Shown: positions 1 through 9,633, numbered from the stretch's first letter. The stretch is 31,001 bases of DNA from DASSUC01 sp035649895 (GCA_035649895.1 DASRIS010000052.1:1-31001), one strand, 5' to 3'. The notes: generated by a model from the letters alone, not told the origin. A program made the numbers and translations.

Positions 1-1950
<1,950 letters not shown>

Positions 1951-1953
1951 GCA

Positions 1954-1990
1954 TCGAGCGGGGCGCGGAGCGAGCCCGGAGCCGGCGCAC
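1954..1990. repeat. Copy of a dispersed GCGGAGCGAG-type intergenic element
   Basis: Just after the fusA stop the sequence carries GCGGAGCGAG at 1965-1974 within a G/A/C-rich stretch. Related stretches occur at 3989-4017, 9210-9254 and 21537-21575, each in a gap or at a gene edge of this cluster. The rest of the fusA-tuf gap (to 2106) holds two small perfect hairpins, TCCACC/GGTGGA at 2018-2033 and GTCAG/CTGAC at 2043-2055. The element's function is unknown. Confidence 0.45.
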
Positions 1991-2106
1991 GTGAGCATCC
2001 ACCGGAATGAGGCGCGTTCCACCTGCGGGTGGACGTAGGCAAGTCAGCGTCTGACCGTCAGCCCGGCGGGTCGGACTAGGAACAAGAAGTCCACAGGAGG
2101 ACACCA

Positions 2107-3300
2107 GTGGCGAAGGCGAAGTTCGAGCGGACTAAGCCGCACGTCAACATCGGCACCATTGGTCACATCGACCACGGGAAGACGACGCTGACCGCGGCCA
2201 TCACCAAGGTCCTGCACGACAAGATGCCGAAACTGAACCCGTACACGCCGTTCGACGAGATCGACAAGGCGCCCGAGGAGAAGGCCCGGGGCATCACCAT
2301 CTCGATCGCACACGTCGAGTACCAGACCGAGAAGCGGCACTACGCGCACGTCGACTGCCCGGGGCACGCCGACTACATCAAGAACATGATCACCGGTGCC
2401 GCGCAGATGGACGGCGCGATCCTGGTGGTCGCGGCGACCGACGGCCCGATGCCGCAGACCAAGGAGCACGTGCTGCTCGCCCGTCAGGTCGGCGTGCCGT
2501 ACATCGTGGTGGCGCTCAACAAGAGCGACATGGTCGATGACGAGGAGCTGCTCGACCTGGTCGAGCTCGAGGTTCGCGAGCTGCTGAGCAACTACGAGTT
2601 CCCCGGCGACGACGCTCCGGTCGTACGCGTCTCGGCGCTGCGCGCGCTCGAGGGCGACGAGGAGTGGTCGGAGAAGCTCATGGACCTGCTGAACGCGGTG
2701 GACGAGGCGGTCCCCGAGCCGGTCCGGGAGATCGACAAGCCGTTCCTCATGCCGATCGAGGACGTGTTCACGATCACCGGGCGCGGTACGGTCGTCACCG
2801 GCCGCACCGAGCGCGGCGTGCTGAAGCCGAACGAGGAGGTGGAGATCGTCGGCATCAAGGAGAAGTCGATGAAGACGGTCTGCACCGGCATCGAGATGTT
2901 CCGCAAGATCCTGGACGAGGCGCGCGCCGGCGAGAACGTCGGCCTGCTGCTGCGCGGCGTCAAGCGTGAGGACGTCGAGCGGGGCATGGTCGTGGTCAAG
3001 CCCGGCACCACCACGCCGCACACGGAGTTCGAGGCGCAGGTCTACATCCTCTCCAAGGAGGAGGGTGGCCGGCACACCCCGTTCTTCAACAACTACCGGC
3101 CGCAGTTCTACTTCCGGACCACGGACGTCACCGGCGTCGTCACGCTGCCGGAGGGCACCGAGATGGTCATGCCCGGCGACAACACCCAGATGACCGTCAA
3201 GCTCATCCAGCCCATCGCAATGGAGGAGCAGCTGCGCTTCGCCATCCGTGAGGGCGGGCGTACGGTCGGCGCGGGTCGCGTCATCAAGATCATCAAGTGA
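2107..3300 (+). CDS. tuf: Elongation factor Tu
   Basis: EF-Tu delivers aminoacyl-tRNA to the ribosomal A site as a GTP complex. The product is 397 aa, the normal length. The GTPase motifs are GHIDHGKT (19-26), DCPGH (83-87) and NKSD (138-141); domains II and III follow, ending REGGRTVGAGRVIKIIK. The GTG start at 2107 is set by a strong AGGAGG at 2095-2100 and by the conserved start MAKAKFERTKPHVNIGTIGH. NKSD and the segment LDEARAGENVG differ from Streptomyces EF-Tu1 as I remember it and fit Micromonosporaceae. The Ala in FAIREGGR, whose replacement gives kirromycin resistance in E. coli, is unchanged. The gene follows fusA after 156 bases and probably shares its transcript. Confidence 0.98.
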   Translation: MAKAKFERTKPHVNIGTIGHIDHGKTTLTAAITKVLHDKMPKLNPYTPFDEIDKAPEEKARGITISIAHVEYQTEKRHYAHVDCPGHADYIKNMITGAAQMDGAILVVAATDGPMPQTKEHVLLARQVGVPYIVVALNKSDMVDDEELLDLVELEVRELLSNYEFPGDDAPVVRVSALRALEGDEEWSEKLMDLLNAVDEAVPEPVREIDKPFLMPIEDVFTITGRGTVVTGRTERGVLKPNEEVEIVGIKEKSMKTVCTGIEMFRKILDEARAGENVGLLLRGVKREDVERGMVVVKPGTTTPHTEFEAQVYILSKEEGGRHTPFFNNYRPQFYFRTTDVTGVVTLPEGTEMVMPGDNTQMTVKLIQPIAMEEQLRFAIREGGRTVGAGRVIKIIK

Positions 3301-3662
3301 GCCAGGCAATCCCGATTAGGACTGCCGCACAGTAGTACGGCATACTTGTCAGGTTGCGTCGCGCGGGGCGGTCGGGTGCCGGCTCCAGCCACCAGCTGAG
3401 CCGGTCCGGCTGCCCCCGCACGGCGCCCGCCCCCGGTGGTGACGCCGGTGCGGGTGGGTGCCCGACCTCCTCGCGGTGGGCCCGGGGGCTCCGGGGCCAC
3501 TGAGGACCAGACCGCCTCGGCCGTCCGGGGCGGAGCCTGGCTTCGGCGCGCGACACGCCCGACCGCGGGGGTCGGACAGGGGTGCTCCTCACCGGGGCGT
3601 CCGAGCCATGCGGGGCGACGCCCCGTAGGTAGCGGCATCGAGAAGAAGGAACAGAAGCCACC
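3301..3662 (+). promoter_or_regulatory. Gene-free 362-bp gap: S10 operon promoter and leader
   Basis: This is the only gap above 300 bp in the window. No open frame in it resembles a protein. Near its 5' end is the only A/T-richer stretch, with a possible -10 CATACT at 3341-3346. That would leave a GC-rich leader of roughly 300 nt before rpsJ. The leader contains the perfect hairpin CGGGGC-GAC-GCCCCG (3611-3625) and imperfect pairing such as GTCGGAC/GTCCGAG around it. The ribosome-binding site AAGGA lies at 3646-3650. A long structured leader is the expected place for ribosomal-protein autoregulation, but I recognise no known leader motif. Confidence 0.5.
3316..3346 (+). promoter_or_regulatory. 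Weak candidate promoter for the S10 operon
   Basis: CATACT (3341-3346) matches the -10 consensus at 4 of 6 positions. The best -35 candidates are TTAGGA (3316-3321, 19-bp spacer) or TAGGAC (3317-3322, 18-bp spacer), both poor. Position after tuf and local base composition support a promoter here more than the hexamers do. Confidence 0.3.
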
Positions 3663-3971
3663 ATGGCGGGACAGAAGATCCGCATCCGGCTCAAGGCCTA
3701 CGACCACGAGGTCGTCGACTCCTCGGCTCGTAAGATCGTCGAGACGGTTACGCGTACCGGGGCGCAGGTCGCGGGCCCGGTGCCGCTGCCCACGGAGATC
3801 AACCGCTACTGCGTGATCCGCTCGCCGCACAAGTACAAGGACTCACGCGAGCACTTCGAGATGCGTACGCACAAGCGCCTGATCGACATCATCGACCCGA
3901 CCCCCAAGACGGTCGACTCGCTCATGCGGCTCGACCTGCCGGCCGGCGTCGACATCGAGATCAAGCTGTAG
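3663..3971 (+). CDS. rpsJ: 30S ribosomal protein S10
   Basis: S10 (uS10) is a small-subunit head protein that also acts as NusE in antitermination complexes. The product is 102 aa, standard length, starting MAGQKIRIRLKAYDHEVVD and ending DLPAGVDIEIKL, with the conserved SPHKYKDSREHFEMRTHKR segment that includes the extended loop. The ATG at 3663 has AAGGA 12 bases upstream. It is the first gene of the S10 operon and follows a 362-bp leader; an 89-bp gap with a tandem repeat separates it from rplC. Confidence 0.98.
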   Translation: MAGQKIRIRLKAYDHEVVDSSARKIVETVTRTGAQVAGPVPLPTEINRYCVIRSPHKYKDSREHFEMRTHKRLIDIIDPTPKTVDSLMRLDLPAGVDIEIKL

Positions 3972-3988
3972 GCGGCCTCGATGGACGT

Positions 3989-4017
3989 AGCGAAGCGGAG
4001 CCCAGCGAAGCGGAGCC
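3989..4017 (+). repeat. Two tandem 14-bp repeats between rpsJ and rplC
   Basis: AGCGAAGCGGAGCC occurs at 3989-4002 and again at 4004-4017, one base apart (period 15). The unit resembles the GCGGAGCGAG-type element seen after fusA, after rpsQ and at the start of truA. It is non-coding in this context and lies 44 bases before the rplC start. Confidence 0.7.
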
Positions 4018-4060
4018 AACGGTCTGACGGCCGCGGGCTAGAGGAATAGGGACCGGACGA

Positions 4061-4726
4061 ATGGACAGGGAAGTCAAGGGCATCCTGGGCGCCAAGCTCG
4101 GCATGACCCAGCTCTGGGACAACAACCGAGTGGTCCCGGTGACCGTGGTGCAGGCCGGGCCGTGTGTGGTGACTCAGGTACGCACCGCCGACAAGGACGG
4201 CTACGCAGCCGTCCAGCTCGCCTTCGGCGCGGTCGACCCGCGCAAGGTCAACAAGCCGGAGACCGGTCACTTCGCCAAGTCCGGAGCGGCGCCCCGGCGG
4301 CACCTCGTCGAGCTGCGTACCACCGACGCGAGCGAGTACACGCTCGGCCAGGAGGTCACCGTCGAGACGTTCGCCGCTGGCCAGATGGTGGACGTGACCG
4401 GCAAGACCAAGGGCAAGGGCTTCGCCGGGGTGATGAAGCGGCACGGCTTCCACGGGCTGCGCGGCTCGCACGGCGTCGAGCGCAAGCACCGCTCGCCCGG
4501 GTCGATCGGCGCGTGCGCCACGCCGGGCCGGGTCTTCAAGGGGGTACGCATGGCCGGCCGGATGGGCGGCGTGCGCTACACCGTGCAGAACCTGACCATC
4601 CAGGCGGTGGACCCGGAGCAGAACCTGATCCTGGTCAAGGGTGCTCTCCCCGGCCCGAAGGGCGGCCTGGTGCTGATCCGGACCGCGGCGAAGGCCCCGG
4701 TGAAGAAGGGCGGTGCTAGCAGGTGA
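4061..4726 (+). CDS. rplC: 50S ribosomal protein L3
   Basis: L3 (uL3) is an early-assembly large-subunit protein whose extended loop reaches towards the peptidyl transferase centre. The product is 221 aa. It shows GILGAKLGMTQLWD near the N-terminus, the loop segment KGKGFAGVMKRHGFHG, and GSIGACATPGRVFKGVRMAGRMGG. In E. coli the corresponding GQ position carries the methylated glutamine; here it is Ala, so a PrmB-type modification is not expected at that residue. The ATG at 4061 follows GAGGA at 4041-4045. The stop overlaps the GTG start of rplD (GTGA), suggesting translational coupling. Confidence 0.98.
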   Translation: MDREVKGILGAKLGMTQLWDNNRVVPVTVVQAGPCVVTQVRTADKDGYAAVQLAFGAVDPRKVNKPETGHFAKSGAAPRRHLVELRTTDASEYTLGQEVTVETFAAGQMVDVTGKTKGKGFAGVMKRHGFHGLRGSHGVERKHRSPGSIGACATPGRVFKGVRMAGRMGGVRYTVQNLTIQAVDPEQNLILVKGALPGPKGGLVLIRTAAKAPVKKGGASR

Positions 4727-5403
4727 CCACGGTCGACGTCCTGGGTGTCGACGGTACGAAGAGCGGCACCGTGGAGCTGCCGGCGGACGTGTTCGACGTA
4801 CAGGCGAACATCGCGCTGATGCACCAGGTGGTGGTGGCTCAGCTCGCCGCCGCCCGGCAGGGCACGCACAAGGTGAAGACCCGCGGCGAGGTGTCCGGCG
4901 GCGGCGCCAAGCCGTACAAGCAGAAGGGCACCGGCCGGGCCCGGCAGGGCTCGATCCGGGCGCCGCAGTTCACCGGCGGCGGTGTGGTGCACGGCCCGGT
5001 GCCGCGCGACTACACCCAGCGGACCCCCAAGAAGATGAAGGCGGCGGCGCTGCGCGGGGCCCTGTCGGACCGGGCCCGCGAGGGCCGGGTGCACGTGGTC
5101 GAGGGCTTCGTGGACGGCGAGACGCCGTCGACCAAGGCCGCGCTCACCGCGCTGCGCCGGCTGACCGAGGCTCGCCGGGTGCTGGTCGTGCTCAGCGGTG
5201 ACGACGAGGTCAACTGGCTCTCGCTGCGCAACGAGCCCACCGTGCACCTGCTCGAGGCTGGCCAGCTGAACACGTACGACGTGCTCGTCGCCGATGAGGT
5301 GGTGTTCACGACGCAGGCGCTGGAGGAGCTCCTCGGCGGTGCGGTGGCACCGCGTACCGAACCGGTGCGTACCGAGTCGACGCCGACGGAGGAGGCACAG
5401 TGA
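4723..5403 (+). CDS. rplD: 50S ribosomal protein L4
   Basis: L4 (uL4) binds 23S rRNA domain I and its long loop lines the exit tunnel. The product is 226 aa. The tunnel-loop region reads TRGEVSGGGAKPYKQKGTGRARQGSIRAPQFTGGG, a very conserved L4 signature (about residues 46-80), followed by the globular part. The C-terminus has a short acidic, Thr/Glu-rich extension (TESTPTEEAQ). The GTG start at 4723 overlaps the rplC stop by 4 bases, and the stop overlaps the rplW GTG in the same way. L4 is the operon autoregulator in E. coli; whether that holds here is unknown. Confidence 0.98.
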   Translation: MTTVDVLGVDGTKSGTVELPADVFDVQANIALMHQVVVAQLAAARQGTHKVKTRGEVSGGGAKPYKQKGTGRARQGSIRAPQFTGGGVVHGPVPRDYTQRTPKKMKAAALRGALSDRAREGRVHVVEGFVDGETPSTKAALTALRRLTEARRVLVVLSGDDEVNWLSLRNEPTVHLLEAGQLNTYDVLVADEVVFTTQALEELLGGAVAPRTEPVRTESTPTEEAQ

Positions 5404-5702
5404 CCACCATCGCCGATCCGCGGGACATCATCGTCGCGCCGGTCATCTCGGAGAAGAGCTACAGCGAGCTGAACCGCAACTGGTACACGTTCCTGGTCCG
5501 CCCGGACGCGAACAAGACCGAGATCAAGATCGCCATCCAGCAGATCTTCAACGTCCGGGTGCTCACCGTGAACACGCTCAACCGGGAGGGCAAGCGCAAG
5601 CGGACCCGTACGGGCTGGGGCAAGCGCAAGGACACCAAGCGGGCCATGGTCAAGCTGGCCGATGGCGACCGGATCGAGGCCTTCGGCGGCCCGGTCAGCT
5701 GA
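5400..5702 (+). CDS. rplW: 50S ribosomal protein L23
   Basis: L23 (uL23) sits at the tunnel exit and docks trigger factor, SRP and the translocon. The product is 100 aa, a normal length. Typical segments are DIIVAPVISEKSYSEL, TFLVRPDANKTEIKIAIQQIF and the basic hairpin NREGKRKRTRTGWGKRKDTKRA. The GTG start at 5400 overlaps the rplD stop (GTGA), with GGAGG just upstream inside rplD. rplB follows after 13 bases. Confidence 0.98.
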   Translation: MTTIADPRDIIVAPVISEKSYSELNRNWYTFLVRPDANKTEIKIAIQQIFNVRVLTVNTLNREGKRKRTRTGWGKRKDTKRAMVKLADGDRIEAFGGPVS

Positions 5703-5715
5703 GAGGTAGACAACG

Positions 5716-6555
5716 ATGCCTATCCGCAAGTACAAGCCGATGACGCCCGGCCGTCGCGGCGCCAGCGTCGCCGACTTTGCCGAGATCACCCGGTCACATC
5801 CGGAGAAGTCGCTGGTGCGCCCGCTGCCCAAGAAGGGCGGGCGTAACACGCACGGCCGGATCACCGCCCGGCACCAGGGTGGCGGGCACAAGCGCCAGTA
5901 CCGGCTCATCGACTTCAAGCGGGTCGACAAGGACGGCGTGCCGGCCAAGGTCGCCCACATCGAGTACGACCCGAACCGTACGGCCCGTATCGCACTGCTG
6001 CACTACGCCGACGGCGAGAAGCGCTACATCCTCGCGCCGAAGGACCTCAAGCAGGGCGACCGGGTGGAGTCCGGTGCGGGCGCCGACATCAAGCCGGGTA
6101 ACAACCTGCCGCTGCGCAACATCCCGATGGGCACCACGGTGCACGGGGTCGAGCTGCGCCCCGGCGGCGGCGCGAAGCTCGCCCGGTCGGCCGGGGTCGG
6201 TATCCAGCTGCTGGGCCGGGAGGGCGGCTACGCGACGCTGCGGATGCCCTCCGGTGAGATCCGCCGGGTGGACGTGCGCTGCCGGGCCACCGTCGGCGAG
6301 ATCGGCAACGCCGACCAGTCAAACATCAACTGGGGCAAGGCGGGCCGGATGCGCTGGAAGGGCCGCCGCCCGACCGTACGCGGTGTCGCCATGAACCCGG
6401 TCGACCACCCGCACGGCGGTGGCGAGGGCAAGACCTCCGGCGGCCGGCACCCGGTCAACCCGAAGGGCAAGCCCGAGGGGCGTACCCGCCGCAAGGGCCA
6501 GCCGAGCGACCGGCTCATCGTGCGGCGTCGCTACGCCAACCGGAAGCGCGGATAA
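5716..6555 (+). CDS. rplB: 50S ribosomal protein L2
   Basis: L2 (uL2) is needed for subunit association and peptidyl transferase activity. The product is 279 aa, a normal length. It begins MPIRKYKPMTPGRRGASV and contains the conserved HPHGGGEG motif (residues 231-238), whose first His matches the functionally important His229 of E. coli, then a basic C-terminal tail. GAGAGG at 5701-5706 sets the ATG at 5716. rpsS follows after 18 bases. Confidence 0.98.
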   Translation: MPIRKYKPMTPGRRGASVADFAEITRSHPEKSLVRPLPKKGGRNTHGRITARHQGGGHKRQYRLIDFKRVDKDGVPAKVAHIEYDPNRTARIALLHYADGEKRYILAPKDLKQGDRVESGAGADIKPGNNLPLRNIPMGTTVHGVELRPGGGAKLARSAGVGIQLLGREGGYATLRMPSGEIRRVDVRCRATVGEIGNADQSNINWGKAGRMRWKGRRPTVRGVAMNPVDHPHGGGEGKTSGGRHPVNPKGKPEGRTRRKGQPSDRLIVRRRYANRKRG

Positions 6556-6573
6556 GGGTTAAAGGAGCCGGCC

Positions 6574-6855
6574 ATGCCACGCAGCCTGAAGAAGGGCCCG
6601 TTCATCGACGACCACCTGCTCAAGAAGGTGGAGGCCCAGAACGAGAAGAACTCCAAGAACGTGATCAAGACCTGGTCGCGCCGGTCCACGGTGATCCCCG
6701 AGATGCTCGGGCACACGATCGCCGTGCACGACGGGCGCAAGCACGTCCCGGTCTTCGTCACCGAGGCGATGGTCGGGCACAAGCTCGGCGAGTTCGCCCT
6801 GACCCGCACCTTCAAGGGTCACGAGAAGGACGACCGCAAGAGCCGCCGGCGCTGA
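6574..6855 (+). CDS. rpsS: 30S ribosomal protein S19
   Basis: S19 (uS19) is in the head of the small subunit near the A site and forms a complex with S13. The product is 93 aa, with MPRSLKKGPFIDDHLLKKVE at the N-terminus, the central TVIPEMLGHTIAVHDGRKHVPV and the C-terminal GEFALTRTFKGH with a basic end. The ribosome-binding site AAAGGAG (6561-6567) is 6 bases before the ATG. rplV follows after 41 bases. Confidence 0.98.
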   Translation: MPRSLKKGPFIDDHLLKKVEAQNEKNSKNVIKTWSRRSTVIPEMLGHTIAVHDGRKHVPVFVTEAMVGHKLGEFALTRTFKGHEKDDRKSRRR

Positions 6856-6896
6856 CGGCGGGCAAGCCACTCTAAGACGAGCAAGGGGATCTAGCG

Positions 6897-7397
6897 ATGC
6901 CAATCAGGAGCGACGCTCCGGGCGCGCGCGCCGTGGCCAAGTACGTGCGCGTGTCGCCGACGAAGGCGCGCCGTGTGGTCAACCTCGTCCGCGGCCTGCC
7001 CGCGAAGGAGGCGCTGACGGTGCTGCAGTTCGCGCCGCAGGCGGCGAGCGAGCCCGTGTACAAGGTGCTCGCCAGCGCGATCGCGAACGCCGAGAACAAC
7101 GAGCGGCTGGACCCCGACTCGCTGCTGGTCAGCGACGCGTTCGTCGACGAGGGCCCCACGCTCAAGCGGTTCCGCCCCCGCGCGCAGGGCCGGGCGTACC
7201 GGATCCGCAAGCGCACCTGCCACATCACGATCGCGGTGGAGAGCGTGCAGGCGTCGGCGAAGGCCGTACCCGCGCGCAAGGCCGCGGCCGCGAAGGCCGT
7301 ACCCACGCGTAAGGGCGCGGCCGCGAAGGCCGCACCGGAACGCAAGCCGGACGCGGCTCCGGCCGAGTCAGCCAGTGTCACGGAGGGTGACGAGTAA
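6897..7397 (+). CDS. rplV: 50S ribosomal protein L22 with Ala/Lys repeat tail
   Basis: L22 (uL22) contacts all 23S domains and its beta-hairpin lines the exit tunnel near the macrolide site. The product is 166 aa; the core (about residues 1-117) ends with the hairpin and strand RFRPRAQGRAYRIRKRTCHITI. Beyond the usual 110-120 aa is a tail of three 11-residue repeats of the form AKAVPxRKxAA, then an acidic end. Similar Ala/Lys extensions are common on actinobacterial ribosomal proteins. The ATG at 6897 follows AAGGGG about 10 bases upstream. The stop TAA shares one base with the rpsC ATG (TAATG). Confidence 0.97.
   Translation: MPIRSDAPGARAVAKYVRVSPTKARRVVNLVRGLPAKEALTVLQFAPQAASEPVYKVLASAIANAENNERLDPDSLLVSDAFVDEGPTLKRFRPRAQGRAYRIRKRTCHITIAVESVQASAKAVPARKAAAAKAVPTRKGAAAKAAPERKPDAAPAESASVTEGDE
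7257..7355 (+). repeat. Three 33-bp coding repeats in the L22 tail
   Basis: Units at 7257-7289, 7290-7322 and 7323-7355 each encode an 11-residue block beginning AKA(V/A)P and containing RK. The first two are nearly identical at DNA level; the third has diverged. The arrangement suggests expansion by slippage or unequal exchange within the gene. Confidence 0.8.
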
Positions 7398-8257
7398 TGG
7401 GTCAGAAGGTTCACCCGCACGGGTTCCGGCTCGGCATCTCGACCGACTGGAAGTCCCGCTGGTACGCGGACAAGCTCTACAAGGACTACATCGCGGAGGA
7501 CGTCAAGATCCGCCGGATGATGTCCAAGGGGCTGGAGCGCGCCGGCATCTCCAAGGTGGACATCGAGCGCACCCGGGACCGGGTCCGCGTGGACATCCAC
7601 ACCGCCCGTCCGGGCATCGTCATCGGCCGCAAGGGCGCCGAGGCCGACCGGATCCGCGGCGAGCTGGAGAAGCTCACCGGCAAGCAGGTGCAGCTGAACA
7701 TCCTCGAGGTGAAGAACCCGGAGTCGGACGCGCAGCTGGTCGCCCAGGGCGTGGCCGAGCAGCTGTCCAGCCGGGTCAGCTTCCGCCGCGCGATGCGCAA
7801 GGCGATGCAGTCGGCGATGAAGAACCCGATGGTCAAGGGGATCCGGGTGCAGTGCGCCGGCCGGCTGGGCGGAGCCGAGATGTCGCGCAGCGAGTTCTAC
7901 CGCGAGGGCCGGGTGCCGCTGCACACGCTGCGGGCCAACATCGAGTACGGGTTCTTCGAGGCGCGTACCACCTTCGGCCGGATCGGCGTGAAGGTGTGGA
8001 TCTACAAGGGTGACGCGGCGCCTGGACGGGACGCTCCGACCGAGCCCTCGGTCCGGCCGCGCCGCGAGCGCGGGGACCGCCCGGAGCGACCCCGCCGTGG
8101 CCGCTCGGGCGCGGCGGGCACCACCGGGCACAGCACCGAGGCCGGCCGCGCGGTCGCCGCGGAGCTGGCCGGCGGGCCGGGCGAGCCGGCGGCGTCGCCA
8201 GCAGCCGGTGCGGCACCGGCCGCCGAGACGACTAGCTCAGTGCAGCAGGAGGGCTGA
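7397..8257 (+). CDS. rpsC: 30S ribosomal protein S3 with C-terminal extension
   Basis: S3 (uS3) forms part of the mRNA entry channel and helicase. The product is 286 aa. The N-terminal KH domain carries the loop IVIGRKGAEADRIR (about residues 73-86), and the C-terminal domain ends at FGRIGVKVWIYKGD (about residue 210). The remaining ~75 residues are a low-complexity Arg/Pro then Ala/Gly tail, as often seen in actinobacterial S3. GGAGGG at 7382-7387 and the 1-base overlap with rplV define the start. Confidence 0.97.
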   Translation: MGQKVHPHGFRLGISTDWKSRWYADKLYKDYIAEDVKIRRMMSKGLERAGISKVDIERTRDRVRVDIHTARPGIVIGRKGAEADRIRGELEKLTGKQVQLNILEVKNPESDAQLVAQGVAEQLSSRVSFRRAMRKAMQSAMKNPMVKGIRVQCAGRLGGAEMSRSEFYREGRVPLHTLRANIEYGFFEARTTFGRIGVKVWIYKGDAAPGRDAPTEPSVRPRRERGDRPERPRRGRSGAAGTTGHSTEAGRAVAAELAGGPGEPAASPAAGAAPAAETTSSVQQEG

Positions 8258-8260
8258 CCA

Positions 8261-8686
8261 ATGCTGATGCCGCGTAAGCCCCCGAAGGGCTTCCGCAAGC
8301 CGCACCACCCTGACCGCCATGGCAGGTCGAAGGGCGGCAACCGGGTGGCGTTCGGTGACTTCGGCATCCAGGCGCTCGAGCCGGCCTACGTGACCAACCG
8401 CCAGATCGAGTCGGCGCGTATCGCGATGACCCGGCACATCCGCCGGGGCGGAAGGGTCTGGATCACGATCTTCCCGGACCGGGCGATCACCAAGAAGCCG
8501 GCCGAGACCCGGATGGGCTCGGGCAAGGGGTCACCGGAGTGGTGGGTGGCGAACGTCAAGCCGGGCCGGATCCTCTTCGAGATGTCCTTCCCGAACGAGG
8601 TGACCGCGCGAGAGGCGATGCGCCGCGCGATCCACAAGCTTCCGATGAAGTGCCGCATCGTCAAGCGCGAAGTGGGTGAGGTCTGA
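8261..8686 (+). CDS. rplP: 50S ribosomal protein L16
   Basis: L16 (uL16) organises the tRNA-binding face of the large subunit. The product is 141 aa, slightly longer than E. coli L16. It begins MLMPRKPPKGFRKPHHPDRHG and has the conserved GSGKGSPEWWVANVKPGRILFEM segment (about residues 87-109). AGGAGGG at 8247-8253, lying in the end of rpsC, places the ATG at 8261. The stop overlaps the rpmC start (TGATG). Confidence 0.98.
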   Translation: MLMPRKPPKGFRKPHHPDRHGRSKGGNRVAFGDFGIQALEPAYVTNRQIESARIAMTRHIRRGGRVWITIFPDRAITKKPAETRMGSGKGSPEWWVANVKPGRILFEMSFPNEVTAREAMRRAIHKLPMKCRIVKREVGEV

Positions 8687-8922
8687 TGGCAGCGGGCACT
8701 CCAGCCGCCGAGCTGCGTGAGCTCTCCGAGGAGGAGCTGGTCATGCGGCTTCGGGAGGCCAAGGCGGAGCTGTTCAACCTTCGCGTGCAGGGCGCGACCG
8801 GGCAGCTGGACAACAACCGCCGGCTCCAGGTCGTCCGCCGGGACATCGCCCGGATCTACACGATCATGCGTGAGCGCGAGCTGGGTCTCTCGGTCGCGCC
8901 GACCGAGGTGGTTGCGTCATGA
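8686..8922 (+). CDS. rpmC: 50S ribosomal protein L29
   Basis: L29 (uL29) lies beside L23 at the tunnel exit. The 78-aa product is a two-helix protein with the family core ELRELSEEELVMRLREAKAE and the LFNLRVQGATGQLDNNRRL segment. Its ATG at 8686 overlaps the rplP stop, and its own stop overlaps the rpsQ start (ATGA), a tightly coupled trio. Confidence 0.97.
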   Translation: MAAGTPAAELRELSEEELVMRLREAKAELFNLRVQGATGQLDNNRRLQVVRRDIARIYTIMRERELGLSVAPTEVVAS

Positions 8923-9209
8923 GTGAGCAGATGAGCGAGCACGGCCAGGCCGCACCGCAGCGCACCAGCCGTAAGGTGCGCGAGGGCATGGTCGTCAGCG
9001 ACAAGATGGACAAGACCGTCGTGGTGGCGGTCGAGGACCGGGTCAAGCATCCGCTGTACGGCAAGGTCCTGCGCCGTACCAGCAAGCTGAAGGCGCACGA
9101 CGAGAGCAACTCGTGCGGCATCGGCGACCGCGTGCTCCTCATGGAGACCCGACCCCTGTCCGCGACAAAGCGGTGGCGGGTCGTCGAGATCCTGGAGCGC
9201 GCAAAGTGA
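8919..9209 (+). CDS. rpsQ: 30S ribosomal protein S17
   Basis: S17 (uS17) is an early 16S rRNA-binding protein with an OB fold. The product is 96 aa and contains REGMVVSDKMDKTVVVAVEDRVKHPLYGK and GDRVLLMETRPLSATKRWRVVEI. An N-terminal stretch of about 18 residues (MSEQMSEHGQAAPQRTSR) precedes the core; the ATG at 8919 overlaps the rpmC stop, and a second in-frame ATG at 8931 is possible. This is the last gene of the S10 operon as defined in E. coli. Confidence 0.96.
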   Translation: MSEQMSEHGQAAPQRTSRKVREGMVVSDKMDKTVVVAVEDRVKHPLYGKVLRRTSKLKAHDESNSCGIGDRVLLMETRPLSATKRWRVVEILERAK

Positions 9210-9254
9210 GCGAGCGGATGGTAGGTCCGGTGAGTGCGAGGAGCGAACGGAGGG
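9210..9254 (+). repeat. Copy of dispersed GAGCGA-type intergenic element
   Basis: The short rpsQ-rplN gap is made of GAGCGAGCGGATGG followed by GTGCGAGGAGCGAACGGAGGG. These are variants of the G/A/C element found after fusA, before rplC and at truA. The end of the element (CGGAGGG, 9248-9254) serves as the Shine-Dalgarno sequence for rplN, so the element and the start signal overlap. Confidence 0.5.
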
Positions 9255-9261
9255 TTGGCCG

Positions 9262-9630
9262 GTGATCCAGCAGGAGTCGCGGCTGCGCGTCGCCGACAAC
9301 ACCGGTGCCCGGGAGATCCTGTGCATCCGGGTGCTCGGCGGCTCCGGCCGGCGCTACGCGAGCATCGGTGACGTGATCGTGGCCACCGTGAAGGACGCGA
9401 TCCCGGGCGCCAGCGTGAAAAAGGGCGACGTGGTCAGGGCGGTCATCGTGCGTACGGCGAAGGAGCGGCGGCGGCCCGACGGGTCGTACATCCGGTTCGA
9501 CGAGAACGCCGCGGTGATCATCAAGGACGGCGGCGACCCGCGCGGCACCCGTATCTTCGGCCCGGTCGGGCGGGAGCTGCGGGACAAGCGGTTCATGAAG
9601 ATCATTTCTTTGGCGCCGGAGGTGCTGTAG
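9262..9630 (+). CDS. rplN: 50S ribosomal protein L14
   Basis: L14 (uL14) lies at the subunit interface and binds the silencing factor RsfS. The product is 122 aa with the hallmark start MIQQESRLRVADNTGAREI and the segments GGSGRRYASIGDVIVATVKDA and FDENAAVIIK. The GTG start at 9262 has CGGAGGG upstream at 9248-9254. First gene of the spc-type block. Confidence 0.98.
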   Translation: MIQQESRLRVADNTGAREILCIRVLGGSGRRYASIGDVIVATVKDAIPGASVKKGDVVRAVIVRTAKERRRPDGSYIRFDENAAVIIKDGGDPRGTRIFGPVGRELRDKRFMKIISLAPEVL

Positions 9631-9633
9631 ACC

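Noticed and set aside
2107..3300. Self-resistant EF-Tu (kirromycin or GE2270 type), which would hint at a nearby antibiotic cluster
   Set aside because: The Ala in FAIREGGR linked to kirromycin resistance is unchanged. I cannot assign the LDEARAG substitution to resistance, since it seems normal for this family.
2044..3309. Long open frame on the - strand opposite tuf (421 codons)
   Set aside because: It is the antisense image of a GC3-biased gene; its translation is Leu/Asp/Arg/His-rich with no recognisable domain, and tuf is certain. The same applies to - strand frames opposite rplV-rpsC (6872-8131), rplE (9885-10391), secY (13455-14738) and rpoA (19644-20975).
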